A stretch of 27,454 bases of DNA from Flammeovirgaceae bacterium UBA5008 (GCA_002398365.1 DGYK01000002.1:1-27454), one strand, 5' to 3'. Counted from the stretch's first letter, positions 8,801-16,455 are shown. Notes: generated from the sequence alone by a model not told the origin. Made by a program: numbers and translations.

Positions 8801-11094
8801 TTGATCCCCGTAAGGGTACCACCACCTGCTAAATTTTGCCAAGAGGCGGTTGTTCCATTAGATGTTAATACCTGACCGTTGGATCCAATGGCCAAACGAC
8901 CTGGCGCTCCGGCCACTCCCCCCAAAATTAAATCTCCATTGGAGGTCATTGGATTCGTCATGCCGGGTGTAAAGGGGACATTCACTGCGTTGGTAATGCG
9001 GCCTTGCGGATCTACCGTGATTTGAGGAATGTTTGTTGCATTTCCATAACTGCCTGAGGTAACGGCCGTGTTGGCCAATGAGATCGTACCTGAATTTGTT
9101 ACCGGACCACCTGTTAAACCGGTACCGGTAGCAACACTGGTTACTGTGCCGCCTCCCGCCAACGTAGAGGGAGTCCAAACACCACCGACAAATTGCAATA
9201 CCTGATTTGCTGATGGTGCTATGGCTGAGATGTCATTTCCTTTTAATTTATCTACTGATACCGCTCCAAGCGATCCACTGATATCTCCTCCTAATGCAGG
9301 AATGCTACTCAGTTTGCTATTGAAGGTATTCCAATCGGCTGCGGTGAGTAAACCTGTTACCGATGTGGAGGCTGTTGGAATAGCTTGATTGGATGCCGCA
9401 GTAATGCGGCCTTGTTGATCGACCGTAAATTGTCCGACCGAAGTGGTGGTTCCGTACGTGCCGGTAGTGACCGCTGTATTAGCTAATGAAATAGTGCCTG
9501 AGTTTGTAATCGGTCCACCTGTTAAGCCTGTGCCCGTAGCTACGTTGGTTACGCTTCCGCCTGCTGCCAAAGTACTGGGTGTCCATACACCTCCCACAAA
9601 TTGTAATACTTGGTTGGCGGTTGGCGCTGTTGCGGAAACCGAAGTGCCTTTAATTCTATCGACAGAAGCAGCGGTTACCGTGCCGCTCAAATCCCCGCCA
9701 AGGGCAGGAACGGTGCTTAGTTTGTTGTTAAATGTATTCCAATCAGCAGCGGTGAGTAAACCGGTTACTGAAGTAGATGCGGTTGGTATTGGTTGATTGG
9801 ATGCCGAAGTAATCCGGCCTTGTTGATCCACCGTAAATTGTCCGACAGACGTAGTCGTTCCATAAGTACCCGTGGTCACTGCGGTATTCGCTAGAGAAAT
9901 GGTACCTGAGTTTGTAATCGGTCCACCCGTCAATCCGGTGCCCGTGGCTACGTTCGTTACGGTGCCTGCTCCGGACAAAGTGCTGGGTGTCCAAACGCCT
10001 CCAACAAATTGTAACACTTGATTAGCGGAAGGTGCCGTGGCGGAAACATTTTGGCCTTGAATTTTAGTAACGGTTGGAGAAACTAAAGTTCCGGAGAGAT
10101 CTCCTCCGGCAAGGGTGGTAGTACCTAGCTTTGCATTAAATGTATTCCAATCCGCTGAAGTCAACAATCCGGTAATAGAGGTAGTAGCTGTTGGGATAGC
10201 TTGGTTCGATGCGGCTGTAATTCGCCCTTGCTGATCGACTGTAAATTGCCCAACAGAAGTAGTGGTTCCATAGGTGCCGGTAGTTACCGCTGTATTAGCG
10301 AGAGCGAGTGTGCCTGTAGTGGTAATGGGACCACCCGTAAGACCAGTACCCGTTGCTACATTGGTGACTGTTCCACTTCCGGCAGGGAGTGTGCTCCAGA
10401 CTGCCACATTTCCTGCCGATGTTGTTAAGACTTGGTTTGGGGTACCCGCTGTAATTTGTGCTGGTAAAATTTTAGAGGTAGTCGCTCCATTGTTGATGGC
10501 CGACACAATGTTGTTTCCGGCTGTACCCGCAATGGTTGTGTTAGAGGTTGAACCCGTAACATCTCCACTTAAGATGGTAGCGGATGTAGATAAAATCCAT
10601 CTGCCATTCGTGTTATCCCAGGAAAGCACTTGACCTGTCGTAGTCGGTGCAACGGTTGCATCCCACTTCGTGCCATCCCAAACTAATAACTGACCTTTGG
10701 CAGTAGGTGCTGTATTGGAAAGGCCAAACGTAGCTCCTGGTGTTGAGTTTAATTGGACAGTATTGCCCGAAATGGTAATCCCTTGGCTGCCGCCTCCACT
10801 GCCTCCGCCCGCCTGATTCCAGGCCGTGCCATCAAAATAATAGACTTTCTTATCACTGTCATCAAATACCACCATGCCTTTCTCTGATGCTCCGGCCGCA
10901 ACGGCTGACTTATTGGAAACAATGGGAATAATTAATCCTTGATTGGAACCGCTGCTGTTCAACCACAACACGGCTTTCGAGTTCGTATTGGTAGTTCCAA
11001 TAGAAACTGAATTTTGTGCGAATGAGTGTTGGATTGCAAATGAACCAAAAATGCAAACTGCAACTTGAAAGACAGTGAATCTTAGGCGTATCAT
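2803..11094 (-). CDS. Giant beta-strand repeat surface protein with phage-fibre-like C-terminal domain (paralogue 2)
   Basis: This gene encodes 2763 residues. Residues 1-27 form a signal peptide (MIRLRFTVFQVAVCIFGS..., likely cut after HSFAQ). The N-terminal module (NSVSIGTTNTNSKAVLWL, GLIIPIVSN, KKVYYFDGTAWNQ) matches paralogue 1. Residues 100 to about 2540 are repeats, including six copies of VATGTGLTGGP and several AADWNTFN and GDLSG units. Around residue 2555 a distinct domain begins (ISYNAFTGSHYG, with S2564-H2565), running through GDYLISSSVKGHA and AHVVAKVGE. It resembles from memory a terminal domain of phage tail-fibre proteins; this needs a profile search. The last ~50 residues are a predicted coiled coil ending in a Lys-rich tail. 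No T9SS sorting domain or S74 motif is seen. It is probably an exported fibre; the function is inferred. Confidence 0.9.
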   Translation of the reverse strand: MIRLRFTVFQVAVCIFGSFAIQHSFAQNSVSIGTTNTNSKAVLWLNSSGSNQGLIIPIVSNKSAVAAGASEKGMVVFDDSDKKVYYFDGTAWNQAGGGSGGGSQGITISGNTVQLNSTPGATFGLSNTAPTAKGQLLVWDGTKWDATVAPTTTGQVLSWDNTNGRWILSTSATILSGDVTGSTSNTTIAGTAGNNIVSAINNGATTSKILPAQITAGTPNQVLTTSAGNVAVWSTLPAGSGTVTNVATGTGLTGGPITTTGTLALANTAVTTGTYGTTTSVGQFTVDQQGRITAASNQAIPTATTSITGLLTSADWNTFNAKLGTTTLAGGDLSGTLVSPTVTKIQGQNVSATAPSANQVLQFVGGVWTPSTLSGAGTVTNVATGTGLTGGPITNSGTISLANTAVTTGTYGTTTSVGQFTVDQQGRITSASNQPIPTASTSVTGLLTAADWNTFNNKLSTVPALGGDLSGTVTAASVDRIKGTSVSATAPTANQVLQFVGGVWTPSTLAAGGSVTNVATGTGLTGGPITNSGTISLANTAVTTGTYGTTTSVGQFTVDQQGRITAASNQAIPTASTSVTGLLTAADWNTFNSKLSSIPALGGDISGSLGAVSVDKLKGNDISAIAPSANQVLQFVGGVWTPSTLAGGGTVTSVATGTGLTGGPVTNSGTISLANTAVTSGSYGNATNIPQITVDPQGRITNAVNVPFTPGMTNPMTSNGDLILGGVAGAPGRLAIGSNGQVLTSNGTTASWQNLAGGGTLTGINTAAGSGLAGGGLSGTLTLKLVDGAANGQILKWNGSSWALATDDVGGGGVPTLNPGNLLIGDGASNSQTGVSGDLTMTSPANFQIAANAVTTAEIAAGTIVDANINPSAAIAVSKLAPGTAGQILQTVGTTPTWTTIATGATDLNGLSDAIVSSPTGGQILINDGAGQFQNRTLSGAVTVNTTGVTSLANNSVSGGTAGTITDLSITNADISATAAIAGTKIAPNFGAQAISTTGSVTANSVNVNGQTYTWPASQAIGVLTNNGTGTLTWSPAGGIGTVTSVATGTGLTGGPVTSTGTISLANTAVTTGTYGTTTSVGQFTVDQQGRITAASNQAIPTANTTNTGLLTAADWNTFNNKLSTIPALGGDLSGTVGAASVDRIKGTSVSAIAPTANQVLQFVGGVWTPSTLAAGGTVTSVATGTGLTGGPVTNSGTISLANTAVTPGTYGSTTQIPSITVDAQGRLTAATNVNPVLASTTNTGFLTAADWNTFNGKLSGALTNGNIFVGNGSNVATGVAMSGDATISNSGVFTISNLAVTSAKIAPDAVTGAKLQSDAAVDANRAVNTNHIRDLAVTNAKIAGVNASKISGTLGTANGGTGITAVVPGAIAYGGATDFAFTAVGTSGQILQSNGAAAPTWVNAPAAVTASNGLTKTGNDIALGGTLTAATTIANGGFNLGITGTGNVGLGTATPLSKVQVGNRLGLNVSALSTFDAVSRNIFLDGTDAPRYTGTGTANAMLMQDGLTELTVFASGAAGSPVGSPQTKLSVSSTGVGINNPSAPTQALDVTGNVRFSGALMPNNTAGTSGQVLTSAGAGLPPTWTTVSGGGNMVSTNNLSDVANVATARTNLGLGSMATQSSSAVAITGGTITGLSTALPIASGGTNSTATPTNGGVAYGTGTALAYSTAGTSGQILQSNGAAAPTWVTPAFLSTSLTNGNILVGNGSNVATSVAMSGDATISNTGVLTISNLAVTSAKIAPDAVTGAKLQSDAAVDANRAVNTNHIRDLAVTNAKIAGVNASKISGTLGTANGGTGITAVVPGAIAYGGATDFAFTAAGTTGQILQSNGAAAPTWVNAPAPSGAAGGDLAGNYPNPTIGATAATGANIITAINAATPSTINTARLNSAVVLDTEAPAAGDITGNFSTGLQIGSGSVGAAEISDNSIANADISTSAAIAVSKLAAGTNSQILQTVAGVPTWSTIPAFLSPTLTSGQIFVGNAGNVATGVAMSGDASISNTGAVTLTNSSATRTNLGLGTLSTQNANAVAITGGTITGLTTPLDIGSGGTGTNSVTLGGVAYGAIGAINYTAQGTTGQLLQSNGTGAPTWVNAPATVTASNGLTRTGNDIALGGLLSSNTSINMNGFNLNLTGIGSLGVGTTPVNRLDVEGGLAVGATYSGGSVAPTNGAIIQGNVGIGTPTPAQLLDVNGNALIRGSFIGLGGATSTIGAAGLVLKDDKGAGTFGGMHIDANATGLPFYGYATTGTIRAYHYVDGADAYKWKLYNGTVSLTMTTTGNAGIGTETPVNKLDVEGGLAVGASYSGTSTAPTNGAIIQGNVGIGTTTPNAPLQFANTIDNRKLVLAESVNNDHQFSGLGTNTNILRYQVPATTSDHVFYAGTSSTTSNEVLRITGDGNVALGGSAAGIISGEANQKYVSLASTLTEVANAPMSLELKGSNTSNIAGVIGKIDFINFANSVNYNVARIEATRTNTNQTYSALRFYTRLGASLTEKMTINENGQVGIGITTPSGNLGVTGDGDGVQGVLVLNRLTTDGVLVRFRQDGATQGDISVAGTTISYNAFTGSHYGSMEQPAEIGKLVTLTGANQRMEDNPKGELIYGVTESNKPNDPKIMGTYLGLQSATAPHSSSNPYLIMAVGNGEMWVVDQGQDIEAGDYLISSSVKGHAMKDIGQYDIAHVVAKVGESVKWSEVTEMINGVKHKRVSVFFESFDKNHKADKLAAEIEYLKTKISAMEAQQGTEIATLKKQMEEVLRIVGAEANKKKN
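5649..5990 (-). repeat. Recent internal duplication, copy A
   Basis: About 340 bp that match 6954-7295 closely, with the first ~78 bp apparently identical and only scattered differences afterwards. The spacing is 1305 bp (435 codons), so the duplication is in frame. It encodes the GAIAYGGATDFAFTA ... TNHIRDLAVTNAKI segment. Confidence 0.8.
6954..7295 (-). repeat. Recent internal duplication, copy B
   Basis: Partner of the copy at 5649-5990. The high DNA identity contrasts with the strongly diverged synonymous sites of the VATGTG repeats in the same gene, so the two repeat sets have different ages. Confidence 0.8.
7330..10390 (-). repeat. Long VATGTGLTGGP/AADWNTFN repeats in paralogue 2
   Basis: Six copies of a module of roughly 130 residues. 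A full unit runs VTNVATGTGLTGGPIT, SGTISLANTAV, FTVDQQGRIT, TGLLTAADWNTFN, then GGDLSG and NQVLQFVGGVWTPSTL. The protein sequence is nearly invariant while synonymous positions differ widely between copies. One copy pair is separated by unrelated repeat sequence (about 8040-9000). Confidence 0.85.
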
Positions 11095-11136
11095 AGGGTA
11101 TAGTGTTTACCAACTTTAAAGATAGTAAAGTTAGTT

Positions 11137-11166
11137 TATAATACGTTTGGCAGTTGATAGGAAACC
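11137..11166 (-). promoter_or_regulatory. Upstream block shared with the other S74/fibre paralogue
   Basis: This 30-bp block lies 43 bp upstream of the ATG at 11094. It has the same length as, and the same 11 bp at each end as, the block at 16323-16352 (plus strand: tataatacgtt at one end, and a g followed by ataggaaacc at the other). Just downstream on the minus strand is TAACTTTA, close to the Bacteroidota -7 element TAnnTTTG. It is a likely promoter or regulator-binding region. Confidence 0.55.
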
Positions 11167-11191
11167 CGCATTGTACCATTGTCTATAACCC

Positions 11192-11225
11192 AAAAAAATG
11201 CCGATCGGAATTCCAATCGGCATTT
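11192..11225 (-). terminator. Rho-independent terminator of the 1672-residue gene
   Basis: Arms 11196-11205 and 11216-11225 pair perfectly over 10 bp, and a minus-strand T tract (A run 11192-11198) follows. It lies 24 bp beyond the stop codon of the gene ending at 11249. Confidence 0.88.
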
Positions 11226-11248
11226 AAAGTTGTTATTATTTCTTCTGA

Positions 11249-14200
11249 TCAAGGCTTTTTGGCCTCTGCCATCAGCATCTTTTTAATTTGAGCTATCTCT
11301 GCTTTTAGTTGATCCATTTCAGATGCATTGGACTTACTTTCTTCGCTCAACTTTGCTTTGAGATCGTCAATTATTTTTTGTTGATCATGAATGGCTTTGA
11401 TGAGCACAGGAACAAGCTCAGTATAATTCATACCCAAGTAATTGTCTTTGCTACCATCATTCGATACCACCTCGGGCACAAGCTTCAATACATCCTGTGC
11501 AATTAATCCCAATTTGACTTCTCCCTCCTGATCATCGCGCATAGTATAGCTAACCGGTTTCATGCTCAATACCTCAGGTAAACCATACTTCAAATTTTGA
11601 ATATCTTTCTTTAATCGATAGTCAGAAACATTTACTACGTTGTTGGTGTATACTGTTCTCCATCTGTATAAAGAAGTTCCCAGATCAAATAAATTGGTAT
11701 TGTTTGGAATCCAATGGTTAGTAACTCCAAAATAGGATGATAATCCAAAAATGTATTGGCTGCCACCAGCACCTGTAAAATACACAAAGTTGGAAGTATT
11801 TAAAGAACCTGCCGCTGTAATGTTACCGGAAGATGTGATGTTACCAGATGAATTAATATTTCCAGCCACATCTAATTTTTGAGTGGGGGTTGTTGTCCCG
11901 ATTCCAACATTGTAATTATTTAGACTATTATCGATTGTAAATTTTGCACCTGTGTTACCGATATAAATAAAGAAAGGATGATCAGATTGTGTTCCAATTG
12001 ACCCACCATAAATACCACCATTTCCAACGTACGTGCTCATCGTAGCAACTCCATCTGAATGACTCATTCCATACCAACTGGATGAAGTCAAAATATCCAC
12101 CGGGTAACTTGGATTCAGTTTTCCAAAACCAGTATTGGCACCCATAAACGCAAATCGGGGTGAGCCTTCAAAATCGGTAAGGAAATAATTAGCGTTTGAA
12201 TTGCCGAGTACATCGCCAATAATAATATTGCCCGTGTTATCAATAGCGAGCGATTCATTTACACCATAGGCCAATAATCGATACGCAGGATTCAACGCGC
12301 CATTGATCGTTACTCGTGTTCCATCATCCGTAATAGAAGATGCTACCTGGTTTGTTCCCGTAGCATTTCCTCTGATAATCGTATTGGCTGGTGTGGCAGT
12401 AATTGGAGCTGCCCAGGTAGGTGCTGTTGCAGGGCCTAATGATGTGAATACCGTTCCAGCTGCTCCCGGAGTGATGTCAGACAATGATGCCCCGGAGCCG
12501 TAAAGTACGCCATCCCATGTAGTGCGTCCGGTTCCCCCATTGCCTACGGGTAGTGTTCCCGCTACATCTGCACTGTTTAAATTGATACTAGAATAAGAAG
12601 GTGTAGCTCCTCCTTTTAAAAAGCCACTGCCGGTTGCAAGTCGATTAGGCGCTCCACCGGCACCTCCATAAATAATATCGCCTGCGGTAGTCATTGGATT
12701 GGTGAAAGAAGACCCCCAACTCAATGTACCCGAACCATTATTGGTTAAAACTGTGCCTGCTGTTCCTTGAGCTGCGGGCCAAGTATAAGGAACTACACCT
12801 ATCTGCACACTTGGATTTGACATAGAAACCGCACCACTTACCACCAATGTGCCTGAAGTTGAAACATTGCCGGCACCAAAGTTGGCATTGATTTTAGATC
12901 CGCTTATAGCTCCAACTGTTGAATTGTTTAAAGCAGTGATCATCGTATTACCCGTAGCAGCTGCCGTGCTAAGACTCAGTACACCTGCATTTGTAATGGT
13001 GGCATCTCCACTCAAAGGAACCCCGGTGGCAACGTTGCTTCCATTTCCCACAAAAATATTAGCAGATGTGAGTGTCGAAGAAAGTCCTGATGAAGTGGTC
13101 CAACTCAACGTTCCGGTTCCGTTGTTTGTCAAAACCGTTCCGGCAGCACCTTGTGTGGCGGGCCAGGTATATCCAACGGAATTTAATGAAGTCGTTGCTC
13201 CTGAAACTGTCAGACCTGAGACTGTGGTTGCTCCTGCGCTTAAGGTTCCGGTGGTCGAAATATTTTGTGCACCAAAAGCAGGATTGATTTTACTTCCGGC
13301 AATAGCGGCCGTTCCGCTTACATCGGCATCTACAATTGTGCCGTTGGTAATTTCGGTTGTTGTCACTGACGATAATGTGGACAGGGTTCCTAATCCTAAA
13401 TTAGTTCTGGCAGCAGCAGCCGTAATCGCTCCGGTACCTCCGGCAGTAACAGGTAAAGTACCGGTCACATCAGCACTGGCGATATCCACTGCTGAATAAG
13501 AAGGTGTTGCTCCTCCTTTCAAAAATCCGGTACCCGTAGCTAGTCTCGTTGGTGTTCCTCCGGCACCACCATAAATAACATCGCCAGCCGTAGTCATCGG
13601 GTTAGTTAATGAACTTCCCCACGAAAGTGTTCCGGTGCCGTTATTGGTTAAAACTCCTGAAGCGTTGGCCGGCCAAACTGAAGTTCCGATAGTCAATCCA
13701 CTAACTGTAGCAGGGCCTGTTGTTAATGTTCCGGTGGTTGAAATATTTTGTGCGCCAAAGGCTGGTGCCACTTTTGTTCCAGCTATGGCTGCCGATGAAC
13801 TAATGTCTGCGTTAGCAATGGTACCATCTAAAATTTTTGTTGACGTAACAGTGCCCGTACCAATCGTAACAACTCCTGAGTTGTTGATAGTGGCATCACC
13901 ACTCATGGCCACACCCGTAGCAATATTACCCGCATTACCCACAAAAATATTTCCTGACGCCAGTGTAGATGAAAGGCCTATGGATGGTGCCCATGTCAAT
14001 ATACCCGTTCCATTATTAGTCAATACTCCTGCAGCATTTGCATTGGGCCAAGAATAAGTAGCCCCGTTTATCGATGCCAGATTGCTGGCGGTAATTGCTC
14101 CGGATGTTAATGTTCCGGTAGTTGTAATATTTTGAGCACCAAATGACGTATTTATACGAGTTCCATTGATCAGTGAGGCGGCTCCATTGATAGCCGTGAT

Positions 14201-16267
14201 AATATTTGTTCCAGCTCCTGCTGCAATGGTTGGGTTTGGATATGAACCGGCTAAATCACCACTTGCAGAACCAGAGGGTGCTGGTGCATTTTGCCAGCTC
14301 GGTATTCCTGCATTTACTGTCAATACTTGTCCATTCGTACCAATGCCCAATCTTCCGGGAACGCCTGCCGGACCTCCGGCAATTAAATCGCCTGTGGTAG
14401 TCATCGGATTTGTAAGAGCAGAAGAAGTTTGCCAAGTAGGAACACCACCACTTACGGTAAGTACTTGTCCATTGGTGCCGGTCGCTAATTTATTTACTGC
14501 AATGGCTGCTGAACCACTAACATCCGCATCAGTAATAGTGCCATCGATGATTTGTGAAGAGTTAACTGCATTAGTTGCAATCTTTGCGTTGGTTACAGCA
14601 TTGGCTGCTAATTCTGTGGCGGTTACGCCCGAGGCTGCAATAGAAATAGTTCCTGTGGATGTAATCGGGCCGCCCGTTAATCCGGTGCCGGTCGCTACAT
14701 TCGTAACAGTTCCACCTCCTGATAGAACAACAGGGGTCCATTGCGTGCCATTATATTGATAAACACTATTGGTTGAAGGTGCAGTCGCAGCAATTGGTCT
14801 GCCTTGCAACCCTTGAACGGTGATGTTTCCGTTGGTACTGTTGAGCACCGCATCCTGACTAATGGTTGCCGCGGAATTGGTTGATCCATCTCCTACTATA
14901 ATTTGACCCGGATTAAGTGTGGGCGCGCCTCCTCCCCCTACATTATCAGCAGCGGGTGCCCAAGCGGTACCATTCCATTTCAGGACTTGACCATTCGTTG
15001 CACTGGACTGTAATATTTTTGATGGAGCGACATTGGCAATTTTTGAATCGTCTACTGCACTCGCAGCAATGTTTGCCGTAGCCACTGCGCTAGTTGCTAA
15101 CTTAGTAGTAGTTACAGAGCCAGCCGCCAATGTTGGATTCGGATAAGTACCTGTCAGATCTCCTCCTGCTGCCCCGGAAGCAGTGGGCGCATTTTGCCAA
15201 CTGGGTAAACCCGCATTGACCGTTAAAACTTGTCCGTTGCTGCCGGTTGTAATCGCGGAGAAAGCGCTGGTACCATTTCCAATAAGCAGACCAGATAGAT
15301 TACTTGCTCCCGTTCCACCGACACCCACCGGCAAAACTCCGGAAGTGATTTTTGCTGCATCTAAGCCGGGCACTTGCGCTGCGGGCAAGGTACCTGTTGT
15401 AATTTTAGAAGCATCTATACCTGTAGCCAGCTTGGCATTAGTCACCGCATTATTTGCTATGGTAAATGTTCCGGTTGTTCCAGCAACGGCTAAACTTAAA
15501 TCTCCTGCTACCGCAATGCCTGTATTGCTTCCATTATTAGATAATAATTGATTGGCCGATAAGACAGGCAAGGTTCCTAAGCTCGTCCAGGTGGCAACAC
15601 CTGAGCTGGTGGTTAACACCTGATTATTTGTGCCGGGTGTAATTTGTGAAGGTGTTATTTTTGAAGTTGTTGCTGCGTTATTGATGGCCGCCACAATATT
15701 ATTTCCGGATGTAGCGGCAATGGCGGTGGCAGAGGCAGGTCCGGTAACGTCTCCACTCAAAGTAGTGAGTGATGAAGTACCTAATACCCATCTTCCATTG
15801 GTATTATCCCAAGTTAATGTTTGGCCGGTTGTAGTTGGTGCCGTGGTGGCATCCCATTTTGTACCATCCCAAACTAATAATTGGCCTTTGCCGGTTGGTG
15901 CTGTATTTGATAATCCAAATGTAGCTCCGGGTGTGGAATTGAGTTGTACTGTATTTCCTGAAATGGTAATACCCTGACCACCGCCAGCAGCTCCTCCTAC
16001 CTGATTCCAGGCGGCACCATCATGATAATAGACAAACTTGGTGCTGGAGTTATAAACGAGCATGCCCGCTTTACCAAATGTTCCTAAACTGGTAACGGTG
16101 GGAATGATTAATCCCTGGCTGCCATTTCCCACCAGTAATAAAACTGCATTGGCATCCGGAGTAGGGGTTCCATTTGTGCCAATTGCCACTTGGGAAAAAA
16201 CTGCATTGCTAAAAACTAAAAACAGGGCGATTAAGCCAATCCTTAGGTTGTTTAATGAAGATGTCAT
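11249..16267 (-). CDS. Giant repeat surface protein with peptidase S74 intramolecular chaperone domain (paralogue 3)
   Basis: This gene encodes 1672 residues. A signal peptide (MTSSLNNLRIGLIALFLVFS, likely cut after AVFSQ) leads into VAIGTNGTPTPDANAVLLL and FVYYHDGAAWNQ, the module shared with its neighbours. The centre consists of beta-strand repeats such as AFGAQNISTTGTL, VLTNNGTGTLSW, SGNIFVGNAGN and AAGGDLTGTYPNPTL. Near the C-terminus is SDYRLKKDI (S1548, K1553) followed by GLIAQDVLKLVPEVV, the signature of the S74 chaperone family of phage endosialidase and tail-spike proteins. In characterised members this domain aids trimer folding and then cleaves itself off just before the Ser. A coiled coil of about 50 residues follows. 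By analogy, the mature fibre would end near residue 1547. Adhesion or cell-surface display is inferred; a prophage origin is not supported by the neighbours. Confidence 0.92.
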   Translation of the reverse strand: MTSSLNNLRIGLIALFLVFSNAVFSQVAIGTNGTPTPDANAVLLLVGNGSQGLIIPTVTSLGTFGKAGMLVYNSSTKFVYYHDGAAWNQVGGAAGGGQGITISGNTVQLNSTPGATFGLSNTAPTGKGQLLVWDGTKWDATTAPTTTGQTLTWDNTNGRWVLGTSSLTTLSGDVTGPASATAIAATSGNNIVAAINNAATTSKITPSQITPGTNNQVLTTSSGVATWTSLGTLPVLSANQLLSNNGSNTGIAVAGDLSLAVAGTTGTFTIANNAVTNAKLATGIDASKITTGTLPAAQVPGLDAAKITSGVLPVGVGGTGASNLSGLLIGNGTSAFSAITTGSNGQVLTVNAGLPSWQNAPTASGAAGGDLTGTYPNPTLAAGSVTTTKLATSAVATANIAASAVDDSKIANVAPSKILQSSATNGQVLKWNGTAWAPAADNVGGGGAPTLNPGQIIVGDGSTNSAATISQDAVLNSTNGNITVQGLQGRPIAATAPSTNSVYQYNGTQWTPVVLSGGGTVTNVATGTGLTGGPITSTGTISIAASGVTATELAANAVTNAKIATNAVNSSQIIDGTITDADVSGSAAIAVNKLATGTNGQVLTVSGGVPTWQTSSALTNPMTTTGDLIAGGPAGVPGRLGIGTNGQVLTVNAGIPSWQNAPAPSGSASGDLAGSYPNPTIAAGAGTNIITAINGAASLINGTRINTSFGAQNITTTGTLTSGAITASNLASINGATYSWPNANAAGVLTNNGTGILTWAPSIGLSSTLASGNIFVGNAGNIATGVAMSGDATINNSGVVTIGTGTVTSTKILDGTIANADISSSAAIAGTKVAPAFGAQNISTTGTLTTGPATVSGLTIGTSVWPANASGVLTNNGTGTLSWGSSLTNPMTTAGDVIYGGAGGTPTRLATGTGFLKGGATPSYSAVDIASADVTGTLPVTAGGTGAITAAAARTNLGLGTLSTLSSVTTTEITNGTIVDADVSGTAAIAGSKINPAFGAQNISTTGTLSAGATTVSGLTVSGATTSLNSVGYTWPATQGAAGTVLTNNGTGTLSWTTSSGLSSTLTSANIFVGNGSNVATGVPLSGDATITNAGVLSLSTAAATGNTMITALNNSTVGAISGSKINANFGAGNVSTSGTLVVSGAVSMSNPSVQIGVVPYTWPAAQGTAGTVLTNNGSGTLSWGSSFTNPMTTAGDIIYGGAGGAPNRLATGSGFLKGGATPSYSSINLNSADVAGTLPVGNGGTGRTTWDGVLYGSGASLSDITPGAAGTVFTSLGPATAPTWAAPITATPANTIIRGNATGTNQVASSITDDGTRVTINGALNPAYRLLAYGVNESLAIDNTGNIIIGDVLGNSNANYFLTDFEGSPRFAFMGANTGFGKLNPSYPVDILTSSSWYGMSHSDGVATMSTYVGNGGIYGGSIGTQSDHPFFIYIGNTGAKFTIDNSLNNYNVGIGTTTPTQKLDVAGNINSSGNITSSGNITAAGSLNTSNFVYFTGAGGSQYIFGLSSYFGVTNHWIPNNTNLFDLGTSLYRWRTVYTNNVVNVSDYRLKKDIQNLKYGLPEVLSMKPVSYTMRDDQEGEVKLGLIAQDVLKLVPEVVSNDGSKDNYLGMNYTELVPVLIKAIHDQQKIIDDLKAKLSEESKSNASEMDQLKAEIAQIKKMLMAEAKKP

Positions 16268-16322
16268 AAGTAAGCCAATGAATTCAGGTATTGATTATAG
16301 AATTACAGATTAAAGCAACAAC

Positions 16323-16352
16323 TATAATACGTTCAAACTGGGATAGGAAACC
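16323..16352 (-). promoter_or_regulatory. Upstream block shared with paralogue 2
   Basis: Counterpart of the block at 11137-11166, located 56 bp upstream of the ATG at 16267. Of 30 bp, the outer 11 on each side are identical to the other copy and the central eight differ. Downstream on the minus strand is TTGCTTTA, at nearly the same offset as the -7-like element of the other copy. Confidence 0.55.
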
Positions 16353-16373
16353 AAATTTAGCAGGTTAAGAAAG

Positions 16374-16455
16374 TGCCGAAGGCGGGACTTGAACCCGCAC
16401 AGCTTGCGCCACACGCCTCTGAAACGTGCGTGTCTACCAGTTTCACCACTTCGGC
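16374..16455 (-). tRNA. tRNA-Leu (anticodon CAG)
   Basis: A class II tRNA. The acceptor arms GCCGAAG and CTTCGGC pair perfectly (16449-16455 with 16375-16381). The D-loop region contains GGTAGACACG, the anticodon loop is TTCAGAG, a long variable arm is present, and the T-loop is TTCAAGT. The discriminator is A and CCA is not encoded. Confidence 0.93.

Noticed and set aside
1..16267. Prophage tail-fibre locus
   Set aside because: The fibre-like repeats and S74 domain occur in phages, but each protein has a Sec signal peptide and its own terminator, and no other phage gene is in the window.
1..16267. Type IX secretion cargo adhesins
   Set aside because: The two complete proteins end in Lys-rich coiled coils rather than a T9SS C-terminal sorting domain.
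466..16313. Many plus-strand open frames of 60-216 codons antisense to the giant genes
   Set aside because: They are Val/Pro/Ala-rich shadows created by the repetitive Gly/Thr/Asn codons of the minus-strand genes, with no independent domain pattern or leader.
1..16455. Genomic island inserted at the 3' end of tRNA-Leu(CAG)
   Set aside because: The giant genes do lie downstream of the tRNA 3' end, but no integrase or repeated tRNA fragment was seen within the window; the left boundary is not visible.
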